Positions 36,290 to 44,053 of a stretch of DNA of 64,000 nt are shown in pieces (position 1 is the first letter of the stretch; each line of letters opens with the position of its first letter). Position numbers and translations under genes: made by a program. Below the pieces are notes generated by a model. That model was not told where the DNA came from. It searched no databases and saw only the letters and a list, made by a program, of their open reading frames with translations. The stretch is from Roseisolibacter agri (GTDB lineage: Bacteria > Gemmatimonadota > Gemmatimonadetes > Gemmatimonadales > Gemmatimonadaceae), in assembly GCF_030159095.1 (NCBI RefSeq), contig NZ_BRXS01000001.1:186001-250000 (forward strand), written 5' to 3'.

Positions 36290-36916
36290 TCAGCGCGTGG
36301 CGGCCTTGATCACGGGCTTGAACAGCAGCCCGTTCTTCAGCGAGTTCCCGCGCATCACGAAGCTCTCGCCGACGTCGAAGTCCACCAGCAGCGCGGTCGT
36401 CGAGTCCTTGCCGACCGTCACGTCCTTCGCCAGCTGCAGCTTGATCCCGCTGCGGCCCGCGCTCGGCCACTGCACCGCGACGGAGTCGCCGCTCTTCATA
36501 GTCACGCGCGACTGCGCCGGATCGATGATGAGCCGGAAGCTCCTGTAGGTCCCCGCCGGCAGCCCCTTCTCGCCGAGCGTCGCGAACTTGCCGTCGCGCA
36601 GCGTCAGCAGGTCGAACTTGGCCTTCGGCTCGGCCAGCGTCACCCAGCCGCCGGAATCCTTCGTCGAGTCCGCGGTGCCCACGGCGGCGGCCGCGGAGTC
36701 CGTCGCCTCGGCCTTCGCGTCGACGCGCACCACGTAGACGTCGACGCTCTTCACGGAGTCGAACGGGAACGGCGCGTCGGTCAGCTGCACGACGAGGCGC
36801 CCCGAGCCACGCGGGCCGGTCTGGCCGTCGACGAACGCGTCGTCGCCGCACGCGATGGCGGAGCCGGCGAGGAGCGCCGCGCAGGCGCCGAGTCGCATCG
36901 AACGGGAGAGGGGCAT
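36290..36916 (-). CDS. DUF4382-domain lipoprotein
   Basis: 208 residues. The signal ends GSAIAC with Cys23. The body fits DUF4382: 'GRLVVQLTDAPFPFDSVKSVDVYVVRVDAKAE', 'FDLLTLRDGKFATLGEKGLPAGTYRSFRLIID' and 'LLVDFDVGESFVMRGNSLKNGLLFKPVIKA'. Such proteins are envelope-bound beta-sandwich proteins of unknown role, common in Gram-negatives. AGGAGG stands 8 nt before the ATG, one of the clearest ribosome-binding sites in the window. It stands alone between the terminator and the Sua5-like gene. Confidence 0.88.
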   Translation of the reverse strand: MPLSRSMRLGACAALLAGSAIACGDDAFVDGQTGPRGSGRLVVQLTDAPFPFDSVKSVDVYVVRVDAKAEATDSAAAAVGTADSTKDSGGWVTLAEPKAKFDLLTLRDGKFATLGEKGLPAGTYRSFRLIIDPAQSRVTMKSGDSVAVQWPSAGRSGIKLQLAKDVTVGKDSTTALLVDFDVGESFVMRGNSLKNGLLFKPVIKAATR

Positions 36917-36997
36917 CGGCTGGTCCTCCTGAGAGTGGGCGGCAACGCCATCAGCGGCGCGGCTGCACGACCAGGATCGTGTCCTTCCCGAAAGGCC

Positions 36998-37017
36998 GGC
37001 GTGACCATCGTCACGCC
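36998..37017 (-). terminator. Hairpin downstream of the Sua5-like gene
   Basis: GGCGTGAC (36998-37005) and GTCACGCC (37010-37017) form a perfect 8-bp stem with a 4-nt loop, about 65 bp past the stop on the minus strand. There is no clear T-run, so termination is only probable. Confidence 0.45.
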
Positions 37018-37080
37018 GTCCCGCCGCGTGGCCCGGCGCGTGACGCCCGTGTCCGCGGACGTGCGCGCGGCGGCCGACGG

Positions 37081-38085
37081 CTAGCGCGACGCGCGCTCGA
37101 TGCGGTCGCGCACGCCCTGCCACGCGGGCGTGTCGGGCGGCCGCTCCACGAGCACCACCGCGCACCCCGCGTCGTCCAGCTGGTGCAGCGCGGCGTACAG
37201 CCGCTGCGCGTACGCGGCGGGATCGTCGGGCATCGGCAGCGGCAACGCGGGCGCGGGCCGCGCGTCCCACGGCGACAGCAGGAGCGCGCCCGCGCGCGCG
37301 TCCACCGCCTCGCGCGCGAGGCGCGCGGCCATCGCGTCGCGCGCGGACGCATCGAACAGCCACACGGTCGCGCGCGGCGCGTAGTGGCGCTCCACCATGC
37401 CGGGCGCGGGCCGCGGCGCGTCCTCGCGTCCGGGCGACGGCGCGGGCAGCGGCACGTCGCCGAGCACCTCCGCCAGCGCGGCAACCGAGAGGGTGCCCGG
37501 GCGCAGCAGCGTCGGGCGCGCGCCCGTGAGGTCCACCACCGTCGACTCGATGCCGACGCTCGCCGCGCCACCGTCGAGGATCAGGTCCACGCGGTCGCCG
37601 AGCGCCTTCTGCACGTGCTGCGCGGTGGTGGGGGAGAGCTCGGTGAAGCGGTTCGCGCTCGGCGCCGCGACGGGCAGGGCGGCCGCGCGCAGCAGCGCCA
37701 GCGCGACGGGATGCGCCGGCACGCGCACCGCGACCGCGGGCAGGCCGGCGGTGAGCACGTCGGGCACGTGCGCGCGCTTGGGCAGCACGAGCGTCAGGGG
37801 GCCGGGCCAGAACGCGCGCGCCAGCCGCGCGGCCGCGTCGGGCCACGCCGTCGTCAGCGCGCGCGCACCGGCGGCGTCGGGGACGTGCGCGATGAGCGGG
37901 TTGAAGCTGGGGCGCCCCTTGGCGGCGAAGATGCGCTGCACCGCCGCGGCGTCGAGCGCGTGCGCGCCCAGCCCGTACACCGTCTCGGTGGGGAACGCGA
38001 CCAGCCCGCCCGCGCGCAGCACGTGCGCGGCCTCGGCGACGAGGGCGGGATCGGGCGTGGACGGCGAGACGGTCAGCAGGCGCAT
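37081..38085 (-). CDS. L-threonylcarbamoyladenylate synthase (Sua5 type)
   Basis: 334 residues, the long Sua5 form. Residues 1-200 are the YrdC domain: 'AFPTETVYGLGAHALDAAAVQRIFAAKGRPSFNPLIAHV', 'ARAFWPGPLTLVLPKR', 'VAVRVPAHPVALALL' and 'PSANRFTELSPTTAQHV'. A linker with 'APGMVERHYAPRATVWLF' leads to the smaller Sua5 C-terminal domain. The enzyme makes threonylcarbamoyl-AMP from threonine, bicarbonate and ATP for the t6A tRNA modification. A TAGCTT box stands 6 nt before the ATG. It is divergent from the second P1 peptidase. Confidence 0.93.
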   Translation of the reverse strand: MRLLTVSPSTPDPALVAEAAHVLRAGGLVAFPTETVYGLGAHALDAAAVQRIFAAKGRPSFNPLIAHVPDAAGARALTTAWPDAAARLARAFWPGPLTLVLPKRAHVPDVLTAGLPAVAVRVPAHPVALALLRAAALPVAAPSANRFTELSPTTAQHVQKALGDRVDLILDGGAASVGIESTVVDLTGARPTLLRPGTLSVAALAEVLGDVPLPAPSPGREDAPRPAPGMVERHYAPRATVWLFDASARDAMAARLAREAVDARAGALLLSPWDARPAPALPLPMPDDPAAYAQRLYAALHQLDDAGCAVVLVERPPDTPAWQGVRDRIERASR

Positions 38086-38131
38086 GGGCGGAAGCTACAC
38101 GCGGCCGGCGGCCCGCCGAAGCGGCGCGTGC

Positions 38132-38161
38132 TTGACAGGGCGCCGCCTGGCGCCGTATCGC
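38132..38161 (+). promoter_or_regulatory. Candidate promoter of the second P1 peptidase
   Basis: TTGACA (38132-38137), an 18-bp spacer and TATCGC (38156-38161). A start near 38168 would exclude the ATG at 38162 and favours the one at 38207. Confidence 0.45.
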
Positions 38162-38206
38162 ATGCACGCGCTCGACCTCCCGCCACCGACCCTCGCCCGC
38201 TCGCCC

Positions 38207-39466
38207 ATGCCCGCCACCATCCTCCGTGCGACCCTCCTGCTGGCGCTCGGGCCCACGCTCGCGCTCGCGCAGACCGCCGCCGCACCGGCGCGGCCGCGGG
38301 CGCGCGACCTCGGGATCAGCGCCCTGATCGGCGGCGCGCCCGGTCCGCTGGACGCGATCACCGACGTCGCCGGCGTCGAGGTGGGGCACACGACGCTGAT
38401 CAGCGGGAGCGGGCGTCTGACGGTGGGGCGCGGGCCGGTGCGCACGGGCGTGACGGTCGTGCATCCGCGCGGCCGCGCGAGCGCGGACCCCGTGTTCGGC
38501 GCGTGGTTCACGCTCAACGGCAACGGCGAGATGACCGGCACCACGTGGCTGCAGGAGAGCGGCCTGCTGGAGGGGCCGGTCGCGATCACCAACACGCACA
38601 GCGTCGGCGTGGTGCGCGACGCGATCCTGCAGTGGCAGGTGAAGCGCCCGGGGCTCCAGCCGTGGGGCCTGCCCGTGGTGGCGGAGACGTTCGACGGCTT
38701 CCTGAACGACATCAACGGCTTCCACGTGAAGCCCGAGCACGCGCTCGCGGCGCTCGACGGCGCGCGCGGCGGCGCGGTGCCGGCCGAGGGGAACGTCGGC
38801 GGCGGCACGGGCATGGTCTGCCACGGCTTCAAGGGCGGCATCGGCACCGCGTCGCGGCGGCTGACGCCCGCGCAGGGCGGGTGGACGGTGGGCGTGCTGG
38901 TGCAGTGCAACTACGGCGCGCGGCGCGAGCTGCGCGTGGCGGGCGTGCCGGTGGGCGAGGAGATCCCGGACCTGCTGCCGTGCACCGACTCGCCCGACAC
39001 GACGATCAGCCGCGGATCGCCGCGCTGTGGCGCCGCGCCCGCCACGCCACCGGTGCCGCACGACGACGATGCCGCCGCCGGACAGGGCTCGATCATCATC
39101 GTCGTCGCGACGGACGCGCCGCTGCTGCCGCACCAGCTCAAGCGCATCGCCACGCGCGCCTCGCTCGGCGTGGGACGCATGGGTGGCCGCGGCGAGAACA
39201 GCTCGGGCGACATCTTCGTCGCCTTCTCGACGGCGAACCCCGGGACGGCCGCCGACACCGGCGTCGCGCGCGTGGGCATGCTGCCGAACGCGCGCATCAA
39301 CCCGCTGTTCGCGGCGACCGTGCAGGCGACGGAGGAGGCGATCGTCAACGCGCTGCTGGCGGCCGACACGATGACCGGCGCCGACATGCACCGCGTGACC
39401 GCGCTGCCGGTGGACCGACTGCTGACGGCCCTGCGGAAGTACGGGCGCGCGCCGGCCGTGCGCTGA
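38207..39466 (+). CDS. P1-family (DmpA/S58) aminopeptidase, exported, second copy
   Basis: 419 residues with a signal peptide (1-22, 'LLLALGPTLALAQ'). 'AITDVAGVEVGHTTLISG', 'FDGFLNDINGFHVKPEHALAAL', 'GTGMVCHGFKGGIGTASR' and GQGSIIIVVATDAPL match the family closely. The expected self-cleavage is Gly294-Ser295, Ser becoming the nucleophile. A longer loop with two Cys (about 259-284) is absent from the copy at 14689. The ATG at 38162 would add 15 residues before the signal peptide and is upstream of the likely transcript start. It acts in the periplasm on N-terminal residues of peptides. The receptor operon follows after 91 bp. Confidence 0.92.
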   Translation: MPATILRATLLLALGPTLALAQTAAAPARPRARDLGISALIGGAPGPLDAITDVAGVEVGHTTLISGSGRLTVGRGPVRTGVTVVHPRGRASADPVFGAWFTLNGNGEMTGTTWLQESGLLEGPVAITNTHSVGVVRDAILQWQVKRPGLQPWGLPVVAETFDGFLNDINGFHVKPEHALAALDGARGGAVPAEGNVGGGTGMVCHGFKGGIGTASRRLTPAQGGWTVGVLVQCNYGARRELRVAGVPVGEEIPDLLPCTDSPDTTISRGSPRCGAAPATPPVPHDDDAAAGQGSIIIVVATDAPLLPHQLKRIATRASLGVGRMGGRGENSSGDIFVAFSTANPGTAADTGVARVGMLPNARINPLFAATVQATEEAIVNALLAADTMTGADMHRVTALPVDRLLTALRKYGRAPAVR

Positions 39467-39557
39467 TCGGGCGGCCGCGAGGGTGGCGGCACCAAGCGTG
39501 CTGCTCCGGGGCTGGTGCGTGTCGTATTGCTGGCTCCCCCTCTCCGGAGACCGTCAG

Positions 39558-42500
39558 ATGCCGGCACTCCCGCTCCCGTCCCGCCCGGCGGCCGGCCGCG
39601 CGCGGCCGCTCCTGCATGCCGCGTCCATGCTGGCTGCGCTCGTGCTGCTCGGCTCGCCGGGCGCCGCGCGCGCCCAGACCTCGACGTCGAACCTGCGCGG
39701 CTACGTCACCGGTGCGGGCGGCATCGCGGTGCCCGAGGTGCAGGTCGTGGCGCGCGACGTCGCCACCAACCAGCAGCGCGGCACGCTCACCAACGCGGCC
39801 GGCTTCTACTACATCGGCGGGCTGCGGCCGGGGCGCTACACGGTGACGGCGCGCCGCGTCGGCCTCGCGCCCGCGACGCGCACGGTGCAGCTGCAGATCG
39901 GCCAGACGCTGGACCTCAACCTGTCGGTGTCCGAGGCGGCCGTGCAGCTCACGACCGTCACCGTGCAGGCGGAGGCCGAGGGGACGACGGCGCGCACGTC
40001 GGAGATCAGCACCAACGTGTCGCGCGAGCAGATCCAGAACCTGCCGAACTTCGAGCGCAACTTCCTCGACATCGCGCGGCTGGCGCCCGGCATCACGTCG
40101 CAGAACGTGAACAGCACCGACAAGACGTTCGCGGCCAGCGGCCAGCCCGCCGACGCGGTGAACGTCTTCATCGACGGCGCGACGTACAAGAGCGACGTGC
40201 TGACCGGCGGCGTCGCCGGGCAGAACGCGAGCAAGGGGAACCCGTTCCCGCAGGACGCGGTGCAGGAGTTCCGCGTCATCACGCAGAACTACAAGGCGGA
40301 GTACCAGCGCGCCGGGAGCGCGATCATCACCGCCACCACGCGCAGCGGCTCGAACACCCTCGAGGCGAGCGCGTTCGGGTTCAACGTCAACAACGCGCTC
40401 GTGTCGCGCGACGCGTTCACGGCGGGGCGCAACGGGCCGCGGCCGCAGTACAAGCGCTGGCAGGCGGGCGGGAGCCTCGGCGGCCCGATCGTGCGCGACA
40501 AGCTGTTCTTCTTCGGCACCTACGAGCTGAATCAGCGACGCGAGCCCGCGAACGTGCTGTTCGGCGGCGACAGCACCTTCGCGCCGGCGGCTCTGCTCGC
40601 CCAGCTGCGGCCGTACACCGGCGGCTTCGCGCAGGAGTTCCTGTCGCACCTCGGCTTCGGCAAGCTGACCTGGAACGCGGGCGCCAACAGCACCATCGAC
40701 GCCAGCCTGAGCGTGCGCAAGGACCGCGACTTCCGCGGCTTCGGCGGCCAGACGTCGTACGAGGCGCGCGAGAACCTCGACATCGACGTCTACACGGGCA
40801 TCGCGAACTGGCGGCTGGCCGGCGACCGCTGGCTGAACGAGGCGCAGGTGTCCACGCAGCTCTACCAGTGGAAGCCGACGTGGATTAACGGGGACCTGGT
40901 CGGGCGCCAGTACAACAACATCCTCCGCATCGGCGGCAAGGACTCGCAGCAGGACTTCGACCAGAACCGCATCTCGCTGCGCGACGACGTCACGCGCAGC
41001 GCCGTGCAGTTCGCGGGCGACCACGTGTTCAAGCTGGGCGGCAACGTCGACTTCCTGACGTACCGCGCCGAGAAGGCCTTCACGCAGAACCCGGTCTTCC
41101 GCTACCGGCGCGACGAGCAGTACGCCTACCCGTTCGAGGCCGGCTTCGGCTTCGGCGACCCGGACGTGAAGAACGACAACACCCAGTTCGGCGTCTACGC
41201 GCAGGACGACTGGACGATCGGCCGCCGGCTGGTGCTGAACCTCGGCCTCCGCTGGGACGCCGAGACGAACATGATCAACAACGACTACGTCACGCCGCAG
41301 GCGCTGGCCGACTCGCTGCGCGGGCCGCTCAACTCGCAGCTGTTCGTGCGGCAGACGATCCCGAACCCGACCAACCCGGCCGGCAGCTCGACGCAGCAGG
41401 TGCGCACGATCGACCTGCTGGGGGGCATCGACAACTTCATCTCGACGGGCGACAACCGCCCGATGTACAAGAAGGCGTGGCAGCCGCGCCTGGGCGCCTC
41501 GTTCGACGTCTTCGGCGACACGCGGACGGTGCTCTTCGGCGGCTACGGCCTGTACTACGACCGCACCGTCTGGAACAACCTGCTGGACGAGCAGTTCCGG
41601 CGGCAGTTCGGCGTGTACACGGTGAGCTTCCGCGCGACGCAGGCCGCGTGCGCCGCGGAGACCGATGCCGCCATCCGCAACCGGTGCGTGGCGTGGAACG
41701 ACCGCTTCTACGATCCGGCGCAGCTCCGCACGCTCGCCGGCTCGGTCGGCATCCCCGAGGTCTTCCTCGTCAAGAACGACCTCGTCCCGCCGAGCACGCA
41801 GCAGTTCAGCACCGGTGTGCGGCAGTCGGTCGGGCCGACGCTCGTGACGCTGACGTACAACGGCGTGCGCGGGCGCAACTTCATGAACTTCATCCGCGCG
41901 GCGTACACCATCGGCACGCCGGGCGCGGCGCGGCAGAACTACGCGGCGGTGTTCATCACCGACGACCGCGTGAAGACGTGGTACGACGCCGTGCAGCTGC
42001 AGGTCGACAAGCCGATCCGCGGCACCGAGCGGTGGGGCGGCTCGGTCGCCTACACGCTCGGCAGGGCGGAGGAGCAGGGGCAGAGCACGGACCTGTTCTG
42101 GGGCTTCGACGAGAAGTACCCGACGGTGGCCGACCGTCCGCGCCGCCGCGCGCCCGGCGACCAGCGGCACAAGATCGTGATGAACGGCGTGTTCCGGCTG
42201 CCGGCCGACATCACCTTCTCGACGATCGTCAACCTCGCCAGCGGCATCACGGTCAACGCCAGCGACCAGACGCTCGGCACGGGGCAGTTCCAGGCGGTGA
42301 CGTACACCTTCACGCCGCCGGGGCGCCCGTTCCTCGGCCTCGGGCACGTGTTCGCCTTCCAGCAGGTCGACGCGCGCCTCGAGAAGGCGCTCTCGCTCGC
42401 CGGCGGCAACCGCGTGAGCGTCGTCGCCGACCTGTTCAACGCGTTCAACAACGCGAACTACGGCTGCTTCAACACCACCATCCCGCCGGCCGGGCAGGCG

Positions 42501-42599
42501 AACCCGAACTACGGCACGCCGGGGTGCGCGGGGCTCGGCACGCGGCTCCAACTGGGGCTCCGCTACGCCTATCGCGGCGCCGAGACCGGGGGACGGTGA
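39558..42599 (+). CDS. TonB-dependent, Oar-like outer-membrane receptor
   Basis: 1013 residues. The signal peptide (1 to about 36) ends in GAARAQ. A CarboxypepD_reg domain follows ('SNLRGYVTGAGGIAVPEVQVVARDVATNQ', 'FYYIGGLRPGRYTVTARRVG'). Then comes a plug-like part ('NFLDIARLAPGITSQNVNSTDKTFAASGQPADAVNVFIDGA') and a long beta-barrel ('SLGGPIVRDKLFFFGTYE', 'AQDDWTIGRRLVLNLGLRWD'), as in Oar-type receptors. It should import an oligomer, powered by TonB. GGAGA stands 8 nt before the ATG at 39558. Its stop overlaps the start of the GH144-like gene (GTGA), and a GH3 gene follows, so the cargo is probably a glucan or its fragments. Confidence 0.9.
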   Translation: MPALPLPSRPAAGRARPLLHAASMLAALVLLGSPGAARAQTSTSNLRGYVTGAGGIAVPEVQVVARDVATNQQRGTLTNAAGFYYIGGLRPGRYTVTARRVGLAPATRTVQLQIGQTLDLNLSVSEAAVQLTTVTVQAEAEGTTARTSEISTNVSREQIQNLPNFERNFLDIARLAPGITSQNVNSTDKTFAASGQPADAVNVFIDGATYKSDVLTGGVAGQNASKGNPFPQDAVQEFRVITQNYKAEYQRAGSAIITATTRSGSNTLEASAFGFNVNNALVSRDAFTAGRNGPRPQYKRWQAGGSLGGPIVRDKLFFFGTYELNQRREPANVLFGGDSTFAPAALLAQLRPYTGGFAQEFLSHLGFGKLTWNAGANSTIDASLSVRKDRDFRGFGGQTSYEARENLDIDVYTGIANWRLAGDRWLNEAQVSTQLYQWKPTWINGDLVGRQYNNILRIGGKDSQQDFDQNRISLRDDVTRSAVQFAGDHVFKLGGNVDFLTYRAEKAFTQNPVFRYRRDEQYAYPFEAGFGFGDPDVKNDNTQFGVYAQDDWTIGRRLVLNLGLRWDAETNMINNDYVTPQALADSLRGPLNSQLFVRQTIPNPTNPAGSSTQQVRTIDLLGGIDNFISTGDNRPMYKKAWQPRLGASFDVFGDTRTVLFGGYGLYYDRTVWNNLLDEQFRRQFGVYTVSFRATQAACAAETDAAIRNRCVAWNDRFYDPAQLRTLAGSVGIPEVFLVKNDLVPPSTQQFSTGVRQSVGPTLVTLTYNGVRGRNFMNFIRAAYTIGTPGAARQNYAAVFITDDRVKTWYDAVQLQVDKPIRGTERWGGSVAYTLGRAEEQGQSTDLFWGFDEKYPTVADRPRRRAPGDQRHKIVMNGVFRLPADITFSTIVNLASGITVNASDQTLGTGQFQAVTYTFTPPGRPFLGLGHVFAFQQVDARLEKALSLAGGNRVSVVADLFNAFNNANYGCFNTTIPPAGQANPNYGTPGCAGLGTRLQLGLRYAYRGAETGGR

Positions 42600-44053
42600 G
42601 CCGCGCGCTCGCGCGGGTCGCGGGCCTCGTGATCGCGGTGGGGGCGTGCCGGCCGGCGCCCCCGCCGGCGACGGCGCCCGCGCCCCGCCATCAGCCGACG
42701 GCCGAGCAGCAGGCGTTCCTCGACACGCTCGGCCGGCGGACGTTCGACTGGTTCTGGGAGACCACCAACGCGCGCAACGGGCTGACCCCCGACCGCTGGC
42801 CGACGAAGTCCTTCTCGAGCGTCGCCGCGGTCGGCTTCGCGCTCACCGCGTATCCGGTGGGCGTGGAGCGCGGCTGGGTCACGCGCGAGCAGGCGCGCGA
42901 CCGCGTGCTGACGACGCTCCGCTTCTTCCGCGACGCGCCGCAGGGGCCTGCATCCACCGGCGTCACCGGCCATCGCGGCTTCTTCTACCACTTCCTCGAC
43001 ATGGAGACCGGCCTGCGCTTCCGGCAGGTCGAGCTCTCCACGATCGACACGGCGCTGCTGCTCGCGGGCGCGCTCACCTGCCGCGAGTACTTCGACCGCG
43101 CGGACGCGGGCGACGTCGAGGTGCGCGCGCTCGCGGACAGCATCTACCGGCGCGTCGACTGGGCGTGGGCGCAGGCGGGACGCCCGCTCGTGAGCATGGG
43201 GTGGCACCCGGAGCAGGGGCTGCCGCGCCACGACGCGAACGGCTTCATCCTCGACAACTGGCGCGGCTACATGGAGGCGATGCTCCTCTACGTGCTCGCG
43301 CTGGGCTCCCCGACGCACCCGCTGCCCGACGGCGCGTGGGAGCGGTGGGCCGCGACGTACCAGTGGGACACGTTCCACGGGCAGGAGTTCATCCAGTTCG
43401 CGCCGCTGTTCGGCCACCAGTACTCGCACGTCTGGATCGACTTCCGCGGCATCCGCGACGCGTACATGCGTGGACGCGGCATCGACTACCACGAGAACTC
43501 GCGCCGCGCCACGCTGTCGCAGCGGCAGTACGCGATCGACAACCCGAACGGATGGCGCGACTACTCCGCCGACGTGTGGGGGCTGACGGCGAGCGACGGC
43601 CCGCTCGACTCGACGCTCACCATCGACGGACGGGCACGCCGCTTCCACACGTACTGGGCGCGCGGAGCGGGGAAGGACGAGATCAGCGACGACGGGACGA
43701 TCGTCCCCACGGCCGCGGGCGGCTCGATCGCCTTCGCGCCCGAGGTGGTGATCCCGTCGCTGCTGGCCATGCGCCGCCGCTACGGCGACGACCTGTTCCA
43801 GCGCTACGGCTTTCTCGACGCGTTCAACCCGACGCTGCGCGAGCCGGGGCCGCGGCTGCAGCACGGACGCATCGTGCCCGGGAAGGGATGGTTCGACGGC
43901 GACTACCTCGGCATCGACCAGGGGCCGATCCTCGCGATGCTCGAGAACCAGCGGTCGGAGCTGGTGTGGCGACTGATGCGGAAGAACCCGTACGTGATCC
44001 GCGGACTCTGTCGCGCGGGCTTCTCTGGAGGATGGCTCGATGGCAAGTGCTGA
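42596..44053 (+). CDS. GH144-like (glucoamylase-domain) glucan hydrolase, probable lipoprotein
   Basis: 485 residues. The signal ends AVGAC with Cys18. 'FLDTLGRRTFDWFWETTNARNGLTPDRWPTKSFSSVAAVGFALTAYPVGVERGWVTREQA' and 'STGVTGHRGFFYHFLDMETGLRF' are the conserved start of the glycoamylase-like family (PF10091), which includes GH144 endo-beta-1,2-glucanases; 'LFGHQYSHVWIDFRGIRD' and the helical (alpha/alpha)6 pattern also fit. It would cut glucan outside the cytoplasm. The GTG start overlaps the receptor stop, and its 3' end overlaps the GH3 gene by 14 bp, so three proteins are coupled. The beta-1,2 linkage is an inference from family. Confidence 0.85.
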   Translation: MSRALARVAGLVIAVGACRPAPPPATAPAPRHQPTAEQQAFLDTLGRRTFDWFWETTNARNGLTPDRWPTKSFSSVAAVGFALTAYPVGVERGWVTREQARDRVLTTLRFFRDAPQGPASTGVTGHRGFFYHFLDMETGLRFRQVELSTIDTALLLAGALTCREYFDRADAGDVEVRALADSIYRRVDWAWAQAGRPLVSMGWHPEQGLPRHDANGFILDNWRGYMEAMLLYVLALGSPTHPLPDGAWERWAATYQWDTFHGQEFIQFAPLFGHQYSHVWIDFRGIRDAYMRGRGIDYHENSRRATLSQRQYAIDNPNGWRDYSADVWGLTASDGPLDSTLTIDGRARRFHTYWARGAGKDEISDDGTIVPTAAGGSIAFAPEVVIPSLLAMRRRYGDDLFQRYGFLDAFNPTLREPGPRLQHGRIVPGKGWFDGDYLGIDQGPILAMLENQRSELVWRLMRKNPYVIRGLCRAGFSGGWLDGKC